Below, in pieces: positions 32,497 to 45,979 of a stretch of 64,000 nt of DNA. The notes under the pieces were generated by a model, which was not told the DNA's origin, did no database searches, and was given only the letters and a program-made list of their open reading frames with translations. Position numbers and translations under genes: made by a program. This DNA is from Apostichopus japonicus (lineage: Eukaryota > Echinodermata > Holothuroidea > Aspidochirotida > Stichopodidae), in NCBI RefSeq assembly GCF_037975245.1, contig NC_092576.1, positions 4,480,001-4,544,000 of the forward strand. Reading direction: 5' to 3'. Within the stretch, counting starts at the first letter, position 1; the number at the start of each line of letters is the position of its first letter.

Positions 32497-35370
32497 TCAG
32501 GTCCATGGTAAAAAATTGCAATGGATAATCAAACCACTCACAAAGTAAATAGAAAAGTACATCAAAATGAAGACCGACCAAGGACCATTTCGAAACCAAC
32601 TGCAGATTTTTCTCATAATGCCAATCACACTCTGAGGGCCTTGGGTATTGAAAAAGTTTCCATCTGGACCTTTGGTTACAAGATGGGCCGCAAATACAAG
32701 AAGAACTGGGCACGATGAGAACAGGAAACGTGTGAGCACCTTCAGAGGAGGAAGCAAAGTTGAAAAGATTTTAATCTTAAATGAAGAGGTAACAGAGCAG
32801 AGAAACATGAGAATCACTTTACTTTGCCCCCAAAAAATAATTCATGGTACAGAGACTGCTAGAGTTTTCAAGACTATTAAGTAATTCAATTAATCAAACA
32901 TACATATAAGTCAGTAGTGACCTGTACACTGCTAGTGTCTCCTTTCATACTGCTTGCTAAAGTGATTCGAGCACACTTGTGAAAATATCCATCATCAGTA
33001 TATTATTCCCTGTAACTATTGCAAAGTCACAGTTTAACATTCAAACTATTTCTTCAATTCTGTACAAACTTACCTCAATATGCATGAAGAAGATGCCAAA
33101 CAACAGCAAGAAAGACAGATGAGCAAGATGTAAAAAGTTCTCTTCGTTAAAAAATCCCTGACTCTTGGCATATTTGTCCCAAGTTTTCCGGGGAGGTAAT
33201 AAACCCACCCATCGTACATACTCCCAGTTCTGTTTGCAGTACGTTGTTATCGCTCTTACTGACAGGACGATTATTGGAAGTGCTAGGAAAAAATTTGGAA
33301 TCTTTCGAAGTTGAAAGTAATTGAAGAAACCAACTTCCCAAACTTCAGCTTGTATGTTAGAGTAAGGAAGTGGGAGTGACTTTTGACACCAGGCAGGCGG
33401 TGTGGAAGACGGAATGTAATTAACTTGGCTGTTCACTGGAAGAATGTACTCAAAAATTGTTGCTGGAAATATAAACCTCTGAGAATGACAGACTTGGCTA
33501 TAGGAGTACATTTGAAAGAGCAGAAATGGACCAAAGTTTAGGGCTGCCAGGCCAGTCAGGAAGATTGCAATCTCTAGTGAAAGCAAGGCAATGTATAGAC
33601 AAACATTGGTCTTTCCTGCGCTCACTGCTATAAGAGTATCCCGAGTGAGCTGTTGGATCCAATGATAGATTAAGAAACCAAACGAGACGATCCCATTGGA
33701 CCTAGTAGCCGAAGATAATCCGAACAGAACCGCACCAGTTATCAACCGTTTGTCTTGATACGCTAGCATGCCGAGAAAGGTTAGGAAGCTAAACAGGCTC
33801 TCTGAGTAAGTTGCAGACATGAAAACGCTGGCTGGGTTGAAGCAGAACAAAACAGCAGCGGCTGTAGCCATGTTGGCATCCTTTAAGAGACGTTCTGCAA
33901 GCTTCTGAAGGAGACTTGCAGATAAAACAAAAAGGAACGTGTTTGTGACAAATGACGAGATCATTAAACATGACCGGAATGATATCACCGTACTAAAGGG
34001 GAAGTGAATCACCAAGGCAACAGTCCTAACGATTGCTGGAAACAATGGAAAGAAAACAAACATCTGGGGTTGGGTGTAGCCATCTTCTGATATTGTGAGG
34101 AAGTAAGAGCCATCCCACTTACTGAAGCCTTCAAAGAGATGATGAATCACTCTGTCTCCTTCGGTCGGATTCTTAAGAGGCTTCAGTCGAAAAGCTGCAG
34201 CATTATGGTCTGTGATCAGCCCATTGAAGATAACCTGTAATGTAAAGGGAAACAATGTATCTCAATGGTGTACAACATTACTATCCAAGCAGGGAATATC
34301 TTATCCAGTATCGTAGTATAATATGTTTGCAAAATGGTAGTTAACATTGCATCTATAAAACTGACATTATAAGTGCAAAAGATGTATAGTATTAGTATTG
34401 CCATACAAAATGCTCTGCAAAGTGGTAGTTAACATCACATCTATACAACTAACATTAAACACTGCAAATGATAGCACTTTTTGTACAGTATAATATGTAC
34501 AGAAGAGGAATGGTATTACTATTGGTAAATTTGCTATTTATACGAGACAAAACTCAGAGCCACCAAAACTGATATTTAACAAAGTTTGAACACAAATTCT
34601 TTTCCTGGAGAAGACCTGTAACTCTGTCTTCCATTTTTATTTTGACTTTCAACATGTTACTAACAACAAAGATGTTGTAGGCCTACATAGCATCAAGGCT
34701 TTTCAACACTTTGTATAATGGGAGCTAATCTTGAATAGGAATTTATCAGGAGGGACATTCTATTTCATCCTCAATTAATCATTGTTCAACATACTCCTGA
34801 TCTCGTGTTCCTCTCCATGGCAGGGGTTGAAACATTTCCCTAATATTGGATGATCCCATTTAGACCTACTTAAAAATTAGGGTATTATAAAGCAACAAAG
34901 TCGTTTGTCCCTTGATAGAACACCTTACCACTATAATTATGTAGAAATACCTTATAGCCTAAGGCCTAACATTAATTTTAATTCATTAAAAATAAGGGGT
35001 GTGAATAGTACTATAGTAGTTCTCCAAATCATTTGAGGATGACAAAGAACTTTTGGCCTAGCTCTAAACAATAAATGGAATAATCAAAGAGGTGAAATAT
35101 AAATTTCGATCCGATATTTCTCTAGTTGATAAGGAGGGCACCGTATTAGCACTAGACTAGACTAGTTTGTTTTATCATCTTATTTTCGATCATGCAGTAT
35201 TCTTTCGTGTAACTGGTGCCAGTACATTCTGAAATGTATGCCTAGGTCTATGGATGTTGAAAATAAAAACATTTTACTTTCTAGAATATAATTATAATCA
35301 ACAGGCTTACCTGTATAATCCACGCAAAGGCCCTCGAAATAATTGCTACTTTCACCACGACCGAAACCAT
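32497..35370 (-). CDS. PIGV: GPI mannosyltransferase 2
   Basis: The enzyme adds the second mannose, from dolichol-phosphate-mannose, to the GPI anchor precursor in the ER lumen; it is a multi-pass ER membrane protein. Three exons: 35311-35370 (20 codons from ATG), 33074-34234 and 32497-32739, all joined in phase 0, giving about 487 aa (human about 493). Family marks in order: DHNAAAFRL near the N terminus, FSKWDGSYFLTISEDGY, the conserved WD-x-x-x-F segment facing the lumen, NPASVFMSATYSESLF, ATRSNGIVSFGFL, PPAWC, VGFFNYFQLRKIPNF, and the ending IIHCNFLPWT. Both splice junctions rebuild conserved text (IQ-VIFN and MHIE-VLTRF). No damage is seen. It is followed downstream by repeats and has FICD upstream on the same strand, 3.6 kb away. 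Confidence 0.95.
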
Positions 35371-38300
35371 TGTAAACTAGCGGTAAATGGGAAAATCGGA
35401 CAGGTTCACAGTGTTCGACTTGACTAACAACCAAAAGCCATAGAACTCGGCTTCACTGAATGATAAAGGTTGACCCATCATTTACGCATTGTGCAACATA
35501 GACATAAGACTGAATTACGTACTACTATGCTAATGTTGTGCTATGAGCTGCAGTATTTAAATTATTTCCCCGTATCTCTCCCATACATAGAAACCTGTAG
35601 GCTGTCGCCGATCCTCTAATCTTAAGATATACAGTCCACTATCCCTCTTGTTGTCTCCACAGTCATGAACTACGAAAAGACACTCAGTATCAACTTTTAT
35701 TGAAGTCAAATGTGCTTATCTGATTCTTACATTGTGCTTTGAAACCTTTACACAGCGTCTAAATGCCCGATCTGTTATCACTACACATGTACCTCAATGG
35801 TAGCGTTAACCATGACTACAACCTTCTTCCCGCGCTTTTAATGAAGTTAGTTTAACATTCAACCATACATTCGACCTGAGTAATAAAATGTTCGTTACCA
35901 ACGCTGCAATAGGGTTGGAGTGTATCAGATAATAGGATTAACAGTAAACAGTCACCACGCAGCGTTGTAGTAGGGCCAGGCTAATAGAAAATTGTTCAGT
36001 TCTCGAATAGTACTTGAGTTCCATTTTTGTATTCACTCTTCATTCAGTACTCGGACGCTAAAGTACCCAGTACGTGTACTCGATTTAAAGTACTTGGTAC
36101 TCGCCAATGATGAGTACTTTATCAAATTTGCTACATTAAAAACTTATATATCATGTTAAATATTCAGCACATACTTCCATTCTATAGCACTATTAATATC
36201 GAGTAATGAACCTTTAAGGAATTGAGGTACTTGTGCATAGGCGTAGGAGCCTTGGGGGGGGGGGGGGCTGGTAACGGCTTGCCCGAAAAATATAACCACA
36301 ATGTTTCGCGAGTTTAACATGTTAATGAGCATATCATGTAGGCATTCCTCGGTTATTACATCACATGCCAATAACATACAATCATTTTCCATGTTGTTAC
36401 CCTTCCATATTGGTTAGAATTATTGGGGAAGTCGTTACAATAATAATAATATAAGTTTAACCATTGAAAAACACATTGCAAATTATTTTTCTTTCAGTAG
36501 GTGCCCGAAAAATTCTCAGCATATTGCCCGAATTTTCACAATTTTTTTTTTGGGGGGGGGAGGGGGGCTGCAGCCCCCGCCTCCTACACCTATGTATTTA
36601 GATCAATACACACGTCCCATTAGGTCTCTTCCTGTGGTGCAAAAGGAAAGTCGATAAGAAAAGAGACTTTTTATGGCACTTAAATGATATAGTTTAAACT
36701 TAACAATGTGTAACAAATATATCAATGACAAATGTTTTATTTGAATGTTGTTTATGACCTTAAAAGAAATGTTTTGGTTAAACTTAGTAGAATTGATCAA
36801 AAATATTTAATACATTAAGCAAAGGCCTGGACTGAGGAGTAAACATTATCATAATCGAAACTATAATTATGTAGTTTCTACTGGCACTGTTTAAGTGTTA
36901 GTTTCTTTCTTCTTGGACTGAGACATGTCAAGACTTAAACATCTGGATAAAGTCATCGTCATCTAACAATTCAGGAATACCCATCAACTGTTTCATTAAA
37001 TTCATTTGTAGCTTTGATAGCGATTTGAACACACAAAGCAAAAAAGCACAACAATTCAATGTTAAAATACATGGTTTATTTAAATAGCTTTATTCATGAT
37101 AAATATAACTTAACAGAAATTGCACAGAATAGTAACATAGTAATTAAAACAAATTTGCTGACGGACTGAAAAACTACAGTGTATTGATTAATGAGGATTT
37201 TTAGAGACAACCTGAGCCACCTCAGAATTGAGTTATTCTGAGTAGCTGCCTAACAAAATATTTTTTTATTCAGCATTTAAAAATAGCTGTTACAAGTCAG
37301 TATATGTCTTTCTTTCCAAATAGATACTGTATTCTAACCAAGTGCAACAGGCATATGCTTCCAGCCTCAATTTTCTACATTTGCATATTTTACAGTCAAC
37401 TGGCCCCACCTTTTACTTTCCCAACAATAATACTCTGAAAATGAAAACTGATTCCAAGGAACTGAAAACTGGAAGGTTAAATACTATCTTTATTAAGTAC
37501 AAATATATAAATACCTCTATTGTTAGTTGCACCATCTCAATTATTATTATTAACATCATTATTTCATTTCTTTGTTGGAAGAATTATCGGCTTGCCATTT
37601 ATATACGACGCATCATTATGAAATAGTTGTGGGAAAATGGCTCAAAATAGAATTAACATAAATCACAGTTTATAGTTAGACACAATTTTCAGCTTGTCGC
37701 CTTTGTTAGCTAAACTTAGACACACAGTAGTAACAAAGAAACAAGAATAGAATTGATTGGCACTGGCATATTGGGAGTTCTACCATATTTATATAGAGGT
37801 ATGGAGGAAAGCTGCAAATGTAGAAATAACTTACGCCCAAGCGTTCAACTAATTTATTATTACTGTCACAGGAATATGTATGTTGGATGTAGACGCATTG
37901 GTGTCATTTAGTGATTATTAAGTTTATGTTTAACTGTACTTTGGGAGATGTTTGTATCATTTGCAGATGGAACATATTGAACGGTACAATTCTTACGGGT
38001 GGTGGTCAAAAAATTAAAGTTATGAAACAAATAATAAAAAAATTAAAAAATGCCAAAAGCAAAAGTACTAGCAGATGAAAAGATCCATAAGTGGTCTGAG
38101 ACTTGAGAGGTACGATCTGTCGTAACACAGAAGGAACATAAATGAGAGGAACTCTCGATTACTTTGGTAAACTATTCACAACATTCATACTGTATAAGTC
38201 TTGTATTTCCAGCCCTAAAGAAAAATAAACAGATGTAGCTTTTGATAAAAGTATTGATACTACTTTAATATTCTGTGTCAGCCCTGTTCTGTGTATCCTG

Positions 38301-38853
38301 GACAGATTGTTGAGACATGCTGTACTGCACTAAGGGAGGGAGGGGGATCAAATTTCCCATTGTAGATGCTTAAAGTTACATGAACATAAAGTAAATGAAT
38401 AACAGTGCTGTGTATAAATGAAAACATATCTTAACAATAACTAATAATTAGCTGCCTACGAAGCTGGTCCAAGCTTCCACAAGTACAATTTAAGAGTAGT
38501 ACATTATATATCTTAAAATTAGTAAGGCAAGATAATACTCTCAAACCCTCAATCATTTTAATAGTAATTTTGAGCTGTTAGCAGATTGTTGTGACCTCAT
38601 TCCTTATGTACACACCTCTTGTTACCTGGTGAGCATCTGGTATAACGCATGCCCCATTCATGTACCCATCCGCCTCTCACACAAACATCTAATTACCCAA
38701 CCCTAATACCATCATGTCCAGTAACATACTATGTAAACCATCATGATCTCTTCTTAAGTCAAGAATTAAGGCAACGTTTTGAAACTGATGCTGCCGTCTT
38801 CAAATCTATTGCCACGTCCCCAAAGATGACTGATCCTAACACAGAGATAGGGA
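35371..38853. other. Intergenic between PIGV and FICD
   Basis: Holds the 5' flank of PIGV, including a degenerate tactcg-rich patch near 36040-36110, and a MITE-like element (36236-36594). No open frame is supported. 36600-38853 is AT-rich with no pattern beyond short A and T runs. Confidence 0.55.
36236..36594. mobile_element. MITE-like element with poly-G subterminal runs
   Basis: The left end cataggcgtaggagcc (36236) matches the reverse complement of the right end, cataggtgtaggaggc (ending 36594). Inside each end is a long G run followed by a ctg motif, and tgcccgaaaaat occurs near both ends. About 359 bp, no coding capacity. No target duplication was recognised. Confidence 0.55.
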
Positions 38854-39048
38854 GAAGGTGACCCTATCCCTGGTCCCCTCATCCCCCATCTATAACTGTC
38901 ACATCTTTCTTGTCCTTAGAAGGTGACCCTATCCCTGGCCCCCTCAACCCCCATCTATAACTGTCACATCTTTCTTGTCCTTGGAAGGTGACCCTATCCC
39001 TGGTCCCCTCAACCCCCATCTATAACTGTCACATCTTTCTTGTCCTTT
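38854..39048. repeat. Three-copy 65-bp minisatellite over the FICD stop codon
   Basis: Units begin at 38854, 38919 and 38984 and are nearly identical (gaaggtgaccctatccctgg at the start, ttcttgtcctt at the end). The third unit contains the last 13 codons and the TGA of FICD on the minus strand, so coding sequence was copied into the 3' UTR. The unit is not a multiple of 3. Confidence 0.9.
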
Positions 39049-41168
39049 ACCTCTGCAATAGAATGGTCCCTGTCTTCATCCAGATAGATGTAAGCGTGCA
39101 GCATTGCATCCAAATTCTGACTGATGAAACGTATAAAAGGCCTGATGTCACCCATATTACCCTTCTTGATGACTTCATAGTACGTGTGCCTCTCAGATAA
39201 CTTGAGAATGACCGGTGGGTAACCTGACCTCATGAGGATCAAGTTCATCAGGAGACGAGCTGTCCTCCCGTTACCATCTGCGAACGGATGGATATAGACA
39301 AACTTGTAATGTGCTAGAGCAGCAAACTCTACTGGATGGAGGAGAAGAGCCTCTTCACTGTTCAACCACTCCACAAACTCATCCATGAGTTCCTCCACTT
39401 CGGTGGACGGGGGAGGTACATGTCCCCCAATGAAGACCTGAGTGGTCCTGACATGGCCTGCGTCGATCGGGTCCACGTAACCCATGACCCTTTGATGGAT
39501 GGCGAGGATGTCCCTGACCGTAATTGCACCGATCCTCTGCATGAGGGTGTTATTGATAAACTGTAATGCTGCGTCCAATCCCAGAACTTCATTGTGCTCC
39601 AGGATGCTCTTACCCCCGATGGCTAACCCCGTCTCCATGATGCTTCTCATCTGCTCAAGGGTGAGGGTGTTGCCTTCGATCGCAGTTGTGTGATAGATCT
39701 GAAGATAATAAAACTCCTGTCTGGCACGCTCAAAGACACGGCTGCTCTCGGATATCTCAAAGAATTGGGCAAGCTTCCTGTCGATCTTGTCAAACATTTC
39801 TTTGTCGATCTCAGCGACTTTGTTTGAAGTTCTTCTGAGGTTGCTCAGAGCTCTAGGATGCGAGTCATTCAATAAGACTGCGCAGGTGTAAAGATGATCT
39901 GCTTTCACTATGTCGTCCTCCTCTAGAAATTCACCATACTCGTTTAAGACATCCGAGTGACTGGGATCCAACGCTAAGGCATGTTGAAATAACTTCAATG
40001 CTTTCTCCTTTTTACCTCTCTCCTTTGCATCTATGGCCTGATGAAGAGCAGCAAGGGTTTCACCTTTTAGCACTGTGAAAGGGATATAGAAAACATCTCA
40101 GGCAACATTATTAATAAACAGTTTACTTGAAGGGTTAATGAAAGGATACAAAGTTACCACAAACCTGTTTACTATTGTAGTTCATTAATGCCCTTGAAGA
40201 GAAAAGCAAGAAAGGATTTTTCAATACATGGGATCTTTAATGTTGTTATGCCTCTACACTGATGTAGTTTTCCTCACAAACAACATCAAGATACAACAAA
40301 CCACGCCCACTTCAACAAGGTCCCGTCATGATACTTCCTAACAACCATCCAACCGTCCACACTTGCATACACAGAACAACTGAGGTCAATTATTAGTATC
40401 AATAAGACAAATGTTTGAAGACTGTTGTTGTTTCTTAATTACTTATTATAACTTAATTACTTTAATAACTAATGGAAGAAAGTAAGAAACGCTTCAATTA
40501 GATTTACAACACCAGCAAGTAAAAGAGTAACACTTTTACTTTGATACCAACAAAATCTTTAGTGATTTCATTACAACATTTCTTGGTTACATTTATAAAT
40601 TGTCTTGTCTAGCATTTGTGAATCATCAGTTAAAATATTGTGATGGTTATGGACTTTGTTCCAGAAGACCAGTTTGGCAAACAATTTAGGAGTAAAAACT
40701 GAAATCAATTAAATGCTGCCAATAAATTGTAAAATAACAAAACAACACTAACAGCAATTGTCCTTGGAGGATCTTGGAAAGAAAATTTCCTAAATGCATG
40801 ATAAAGTTACAAAACTTTTTCTACACTGTGTGATCAGAATTTATTCCTTAAACTTAATAGCTCCAACCTTGCATAGTAATATACAAAACAGGCTACAAAC
40901 CTTTTGGTTCGGAAGTCAACTTTGGACCAGTAAGAGCCCATTCCATCAATGGATTACTAACTGGAATCATTGCACTAGACCCAATACCTGGCACCAGGAG
41001 GGCCCGCTCTACCACATGCTTCCTCAGTCGGGACCATCCTCCAGGAAACGAGAGAAGATAATTAGTGTTGAATGCTGAGAGAAGAACAGCTGTCATGATT
41101 CCACCAAAGAGGAAACAGACCAAGGAAGACCTGTTGACAGTTATATGAATCTCTGATGTCCTACACAT
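39009..41168 (-). CDS. FICD: Protein adenylyltransferase FICD (Fic-domain AMPylase)
   Basis: An ER-membrane enzyme that AMPylates the chaperone BiP on Thr when ER load is low and removes AMP when load rises. Two exons: 40901-41168 and 39009-40072, joined in phase 1, giving 443 aa (human 458). A signal anchor spans about residues 15-33 (SLVCFLFGGIMTAVLLSAF). A TPR region follows (GKKEKALKLFQHALALDP). The auto-inhibitory helix has TTAIEGN, with Glu at about 222. The Fic core motif is HPFADGNGR, with the catalytic His at about 351. The Glu-to-His spacing of 129 equals that of the human protein, so both activities should be possible. The start ATG at 41168 is chosen because it precedes the anchor; an upstream non-coding exon is possible, since an AG lies just before it. 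The C-terminal codons lie in a minisatellite. Confidence 0.95.
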
Positions 41169-44100
41169 CCTGAAATTCTGCTGGTGATAAATGGAACAGT
41201 AAATTACATCAATTTTTTAGTGAATGGAGGTAGAAAGCTAAGGCTAGTTTGAGGCCTAGACCAATATATTGCTACTGTACTGGTCATCATATGTGTACAT
41301 ATGATGACTGGTAAAGCTGCTTTACAGCTGTGAAGCATATCTAGACATTACTACATTGCCTTTAAAATTATCATCCTGAGGATATTGGTGGTTTTAAAAT
41401 ACCAAATTGAGACAACTTTCATACAATTAAAAGAAATTGCAGGGACAGTATGAACAGCATGGATATGGTTTTTATTAAGTAAAGACTGTCTTAACTGTTC
41501 ACAAAACATGTCCCTAAGAAGGGTTTACCAGATTAACTTCCCAGCTGATGATTGTATTTCCTATTGGTGGGTCTGTGTTAGGTTACAGCCACAGGTTAGC
41601 ATATATGGAAAGCACTCACATTTGAGTCTCTGGGATTCTTAGAAACCTCTCCTAACCTGAAAGTTCAATACAAACACACCATTGTACTACTAGTACTACT
41701 AGTCTGTACTAGGCTATGTAGATCAATCTAAAATTGCTGGTGACTTTTCCCCTTACACAGTTAGTAAACTAATACTAGTAATAGACCTAAGCTGAACCTA
41801 CCTATAAAATGGGCTTGATCTGATTTAGGATAGGCCTCCTGATAAACAATGTGTCATCCATGATCAATCTAAAATTGCTAGTGATTTCACTTTTCCCCTT
41901 ACACAGTTAGTAAACTAATAGACCTAAGCTGAATAGTGAACACCTATTGCTGTATTTTAGGAACATGTTACATTGAAAAGCGTTCAATGATAATACATAA
42001 TACCAATTCCGCGACACACCTCCAAACAACACGTCACTCTAATTTATCTAAATTACAAGTGTCACCGAAAGTGACACTTCCAAACATCTGTGCCTATATG
42101 GAGTGAACCAGAACTGAAGAAAATCAATTACCTTTCCAGTTAACTCGTTTCATCACACAATCACTTATTTGATCGTAATACTGGCGATGACAAATTTCTG
42201 TACCTTCCGCCTTGAAGTGACTTTATAATACGCCTACGAACACCGGTAACTTTGATTTGATGTTACGAAACCAAGTTTATAATAATATCATAAAATAAAT
42301 ATATCATACATAACAGAAAAAAAACGTATTTTAAAAAATCTGTCATTCATGTTTCACCCAATGTATGGTCATTTCATTTTTCTGTTCATATTTTAGTCGA
42401 TATAAAAGTAGTCTTAAAACACTGGGAAATGCAATTTTTACTAGTTAATACCTAAATGTGGGGTAATTACTTCCGTTTATTTCGCAATGCGTGACAGTGA
42501 TGATGCAATAACATTTGTAAGAGCAGGGAGTTGCTATGAAACGACTTCCTGATGAGAGAGGCATAAGCAAACACTGTTGAATGATGTTGATTCTTATAGA
42601 AATATGTCTGCTACGGCATATTTTCACGCGCTGGAAACCGCTACGTACTGAAATGTATTGGTTAACGGACGGGCTATTGGTACATTTGTCATCGCCGGGT
42701 CACTCTTCTGCACTTTTACTCCTGTATTTTGACGGCCACCTGCATCAAAATTTTCTCGAGCCTACAAATCGACCCAGGGCCACAGGGTTCAGTGTATTCT
42801 CCTGACACCCTCCCACTCTCATTAGGTCTTTTTTATGCACCCCTCATGGGGGGGGGGTGGGGTTGCTGGAGGGTTGGCTAAGATATTCAGTAGTCCAGTA
42901 AAGGGGATAAGAGCAGGTTCCCCCTCTTGAGAAATTATGCTAAAATGGAGGTTGCTTCATTTTAAAATGGTACTTTATTTACAATTCTGAAACGATATTG
43001 TACTGAATTTTTAGGTGCCGTTGTCAAGGAAGTTTTATATATTGTCTTTTTCCCAGTGAGGAGTGGGACCAAGTCCCCAGATTTTATTCTGGGGGGGGGG
43101 GGGCAACAGGTGTACACTTGGTTGCTGTGATATTCTGGTCAGCACTAAGACCATTGGGAGATTAAGACAATCTAGTTTGCCAGGATGGAAATATCTTTTT
43201 GTTGAGAAGAGGAGTCAATGAGTGACTCAGGTCATATGGCAAACCAGGCTTCAATGCATTATCATACAAGATTATTAGCTAATTGTACACGTACTTCTAC
43301 GTATTTACACATAACTACCTAAAGGCCAGGAAATCACTGCTTTGAAGTTGAACACATTGCAAAAGAGTTTAAATTTCAAGGTAACTCCTATCTTTCAAAA
43401 GCTTCCTTTACGAAAAGAAAAAGAAAAAAATAAATACAACAAAACTACTGTTGTTTTGCCCTTTTTATTTTAGTTTCTTGAAATCACTGTCAAATTGATA
43501 TTTCTTGCAAATCCTGCAATGACAGATGCAATAATTTATCCAAAAAATGGAGCAAGCTTATATTCGACTTTCATACAGACTGTTATCTCCTTTCCATTAA
43601 ACTGACTCATATCACAGATTAGAAACTGTGTATATCATCCATGCTACTAAATAAAGACATCCCCTAATGTAAATAAAACTTTGCCCCGAATAAATATAGA
43701 CTCCACCCATCCATCCTACCATTGACTTATCGGACTAACTTGCACATCTCAGCAGTCAACTGTGCATTCTTCTGCTAAAGACGTTTCCACCCGACCAGTT
43801 ACTCCGCCTATTTTTTTTTTAAATTTATTCTGTGACATCCAATCAGATCTACATATATCATATAATGAATATTCAAATAGCAAGTATACCACTCGCTGTC
43901 CAACTTCAGCAGAGACATAAAATTGTTACCAGGAAGTATCATCTTTAAAGAGCCATTGTGCTCATTTTACTACAATTTTATCACATTATGTGAAATTCTG
44001 TTATCATGCATTGACAATAAAAATTATGATTGATACAACTTGACACATGACAGCCACTTAAGCTTAGTGTTGGACAAATGATACAACTTTAGCATTTGGG

Positions 44101-44753
44101 AAACTAGAGTCGGCCTTTGAAAAAAATGCAAAATATTTTGTCTTCCCACAAGACAGAGTTTCTCCCCCATTTATCCACTCTATAATTCAACAGTTTTATG
44201 AACTGATCTGACTTCCTACAAGAACATCTATGAAGAAAGGAATAAATATGATTAGAAAAAACACAAGGCCATTTGTTCTTTTGGGGTTCAGTACAACCAA
44301 ACTCTTGGCATTTGTGATATGGCTGTTCTCTGATTAAGTCTGGGATATAAGTAAACTTACTTTTTACTTGCAAGTTTGTTTGAAAGCAATAAAATGACTC
44401 TCTGTTCAAAGGTTCATCTGACCACTGAATAAATGAAAAGTCAAATGCCAATGATTTAATCTCCTATTTAATACTCCAAATGTCGCAACCTCTTTACAGC
44501 CTTTACGGGTTGCGAGTATTAAAAGCATTTCTCACTGTGTGGCTTTTAACAACCGCTGTCTTACCCTCTTGGGTCAAAATCTAGCTACCCATTGTACACC
44601 TAAAACATAGTGCTATTACATACCGTACAGCTGTCAGTTTGGGCTAATTATATTATCAGGAAACACCTGAATCTATCTGAATACAAGAGAACCCAGGACA
44701 TGTGGATACTTCTGTGGTTTAAAATTCTGAAATGCGATAAAGACTATCATAAT

Positions 44754-44771
44754 TGGCGCCCAACGTGGGAC
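44754..44771 (+). other. Retroelement primer-binding-site-like motif (tRNA-Lys type)
   Basis: The 18-nt tggcgcccaacgtgggac differs by one base from the complement of the 3' end of tRNA-Lys(1,2), the primer site used by several LTR elements. It is preceded by atca-taat, which fits an LTR ending in CA plus a short spacer. No gag or pol frame follows, so at most a remnant LTR is present. Confidence 0.45.
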
Positions 44772-45979
44772 ATGCTAAAATGTCCAAAAGTAGTCGTCTT
44801 AGTGTTTCTGCTCTGAAGTGTTTGGTAGTCGTGTTTCGTAGAAGTGTTTCGTAGTCGTGCTTCTGATCTTCAGAAGTTATTGATTTTTACATTCAGACAT
44901 TCAGAAATGTTAACTTAGACCACGGCATAATTAATATGGAAGAAAACGATCAAATATAGCAGTATAAAGCTTGTTGCAGCCCTAGTCTTACTAGCAATAT
45001 ATTTCATTTCCTGACATCGTATTCTGGGGGCCGTAACCCAACTATCGACCTTCACACATACATATATTTCTCTTCTGTATATAATGAGTGTCGTATCAAG
45101 CTCTGCTGCGGTCTTAAACATATTGTTTCCTGTTTTGGTTCCTTTTGAATGTTTCATCAATACAGACTTGTCACTCCCGAAGTCGATAAATTAATTCTTG
45201 GAGTAATAATCTGGGTTGATTTAAGGCTTTATTCTGTTCTTGTTGTTGGGATACCAAAGCAACAACACTACACCACAGTTAGCCCTGTGTAACACATATT
45301 GACATTTCAGCCTTTCATTGGTTTCTTGCTATTGATGACTCTCTTCAAATTGGAAGTCATCATAAGTGGAGAGAAGAGCTCCTGTTCTAAGGTTATTACC
45401 AGATAACATCATAGGGATCGAGAGGGTTGTGTGGGGCGCCAAAATCAGGGGAGGGTTCCATATGCACCCCTATGGCAATGTTGCATCTCATGCTGCATAA
45501 ACCTTCTCATGAAAGATGAAAAGGGAAAAAATGAAAAAGATTGAGACGCAGAATTTTCAGCAATGTCACATTCATGTCAGTTCAGCAAACCTTTAAAACC
45601 CATTCATCAACTATTGTAATAGACGTTAACCTCTAGGAGACAAAACAATTTTGAATAAAGCCATGATTGTAAACTTGAAGAGTTTACCCATGTTATTAAT
45701 TGACAATTTCAACTTTGAGCATTGTTCACTAAGGGACATTCAGGAGACAAGTAATTTGCCGTCAAATGCAATTTCAATTTGTAAACATTAGTCAATAAAT
45801 AAGTTTGCACTTCAAATAGAATTCCCTGAAAACAAATATATATAAGACTCAACTCAAATTGACATAAAAGTGACCCTGTTGGCACAGTGAACAGGGATAA
45901 GTGGAGTGGAAAGGTGTAAGGAGGTGATACACACATTGGCAGGTATGTACTGCTCTATCATATATAAGACTGTAAGCAT

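Noticed and set aside
32521-32884. Plus-strand open frames of 65-78 aa
   Set aside because: Antisense shadows of the last PIGV exon.
39336-39693. Plus-strand open frames inside FICD
   Set aside because: Antisense shadows of the conserved Fic-domain exon.
44104-44451. 115-aa minus-strand open frame, Cys-rich
   Set aside because: No recognised family, no convincing splice or promoter context, in a repeat-rich gap. Kept as unproven.
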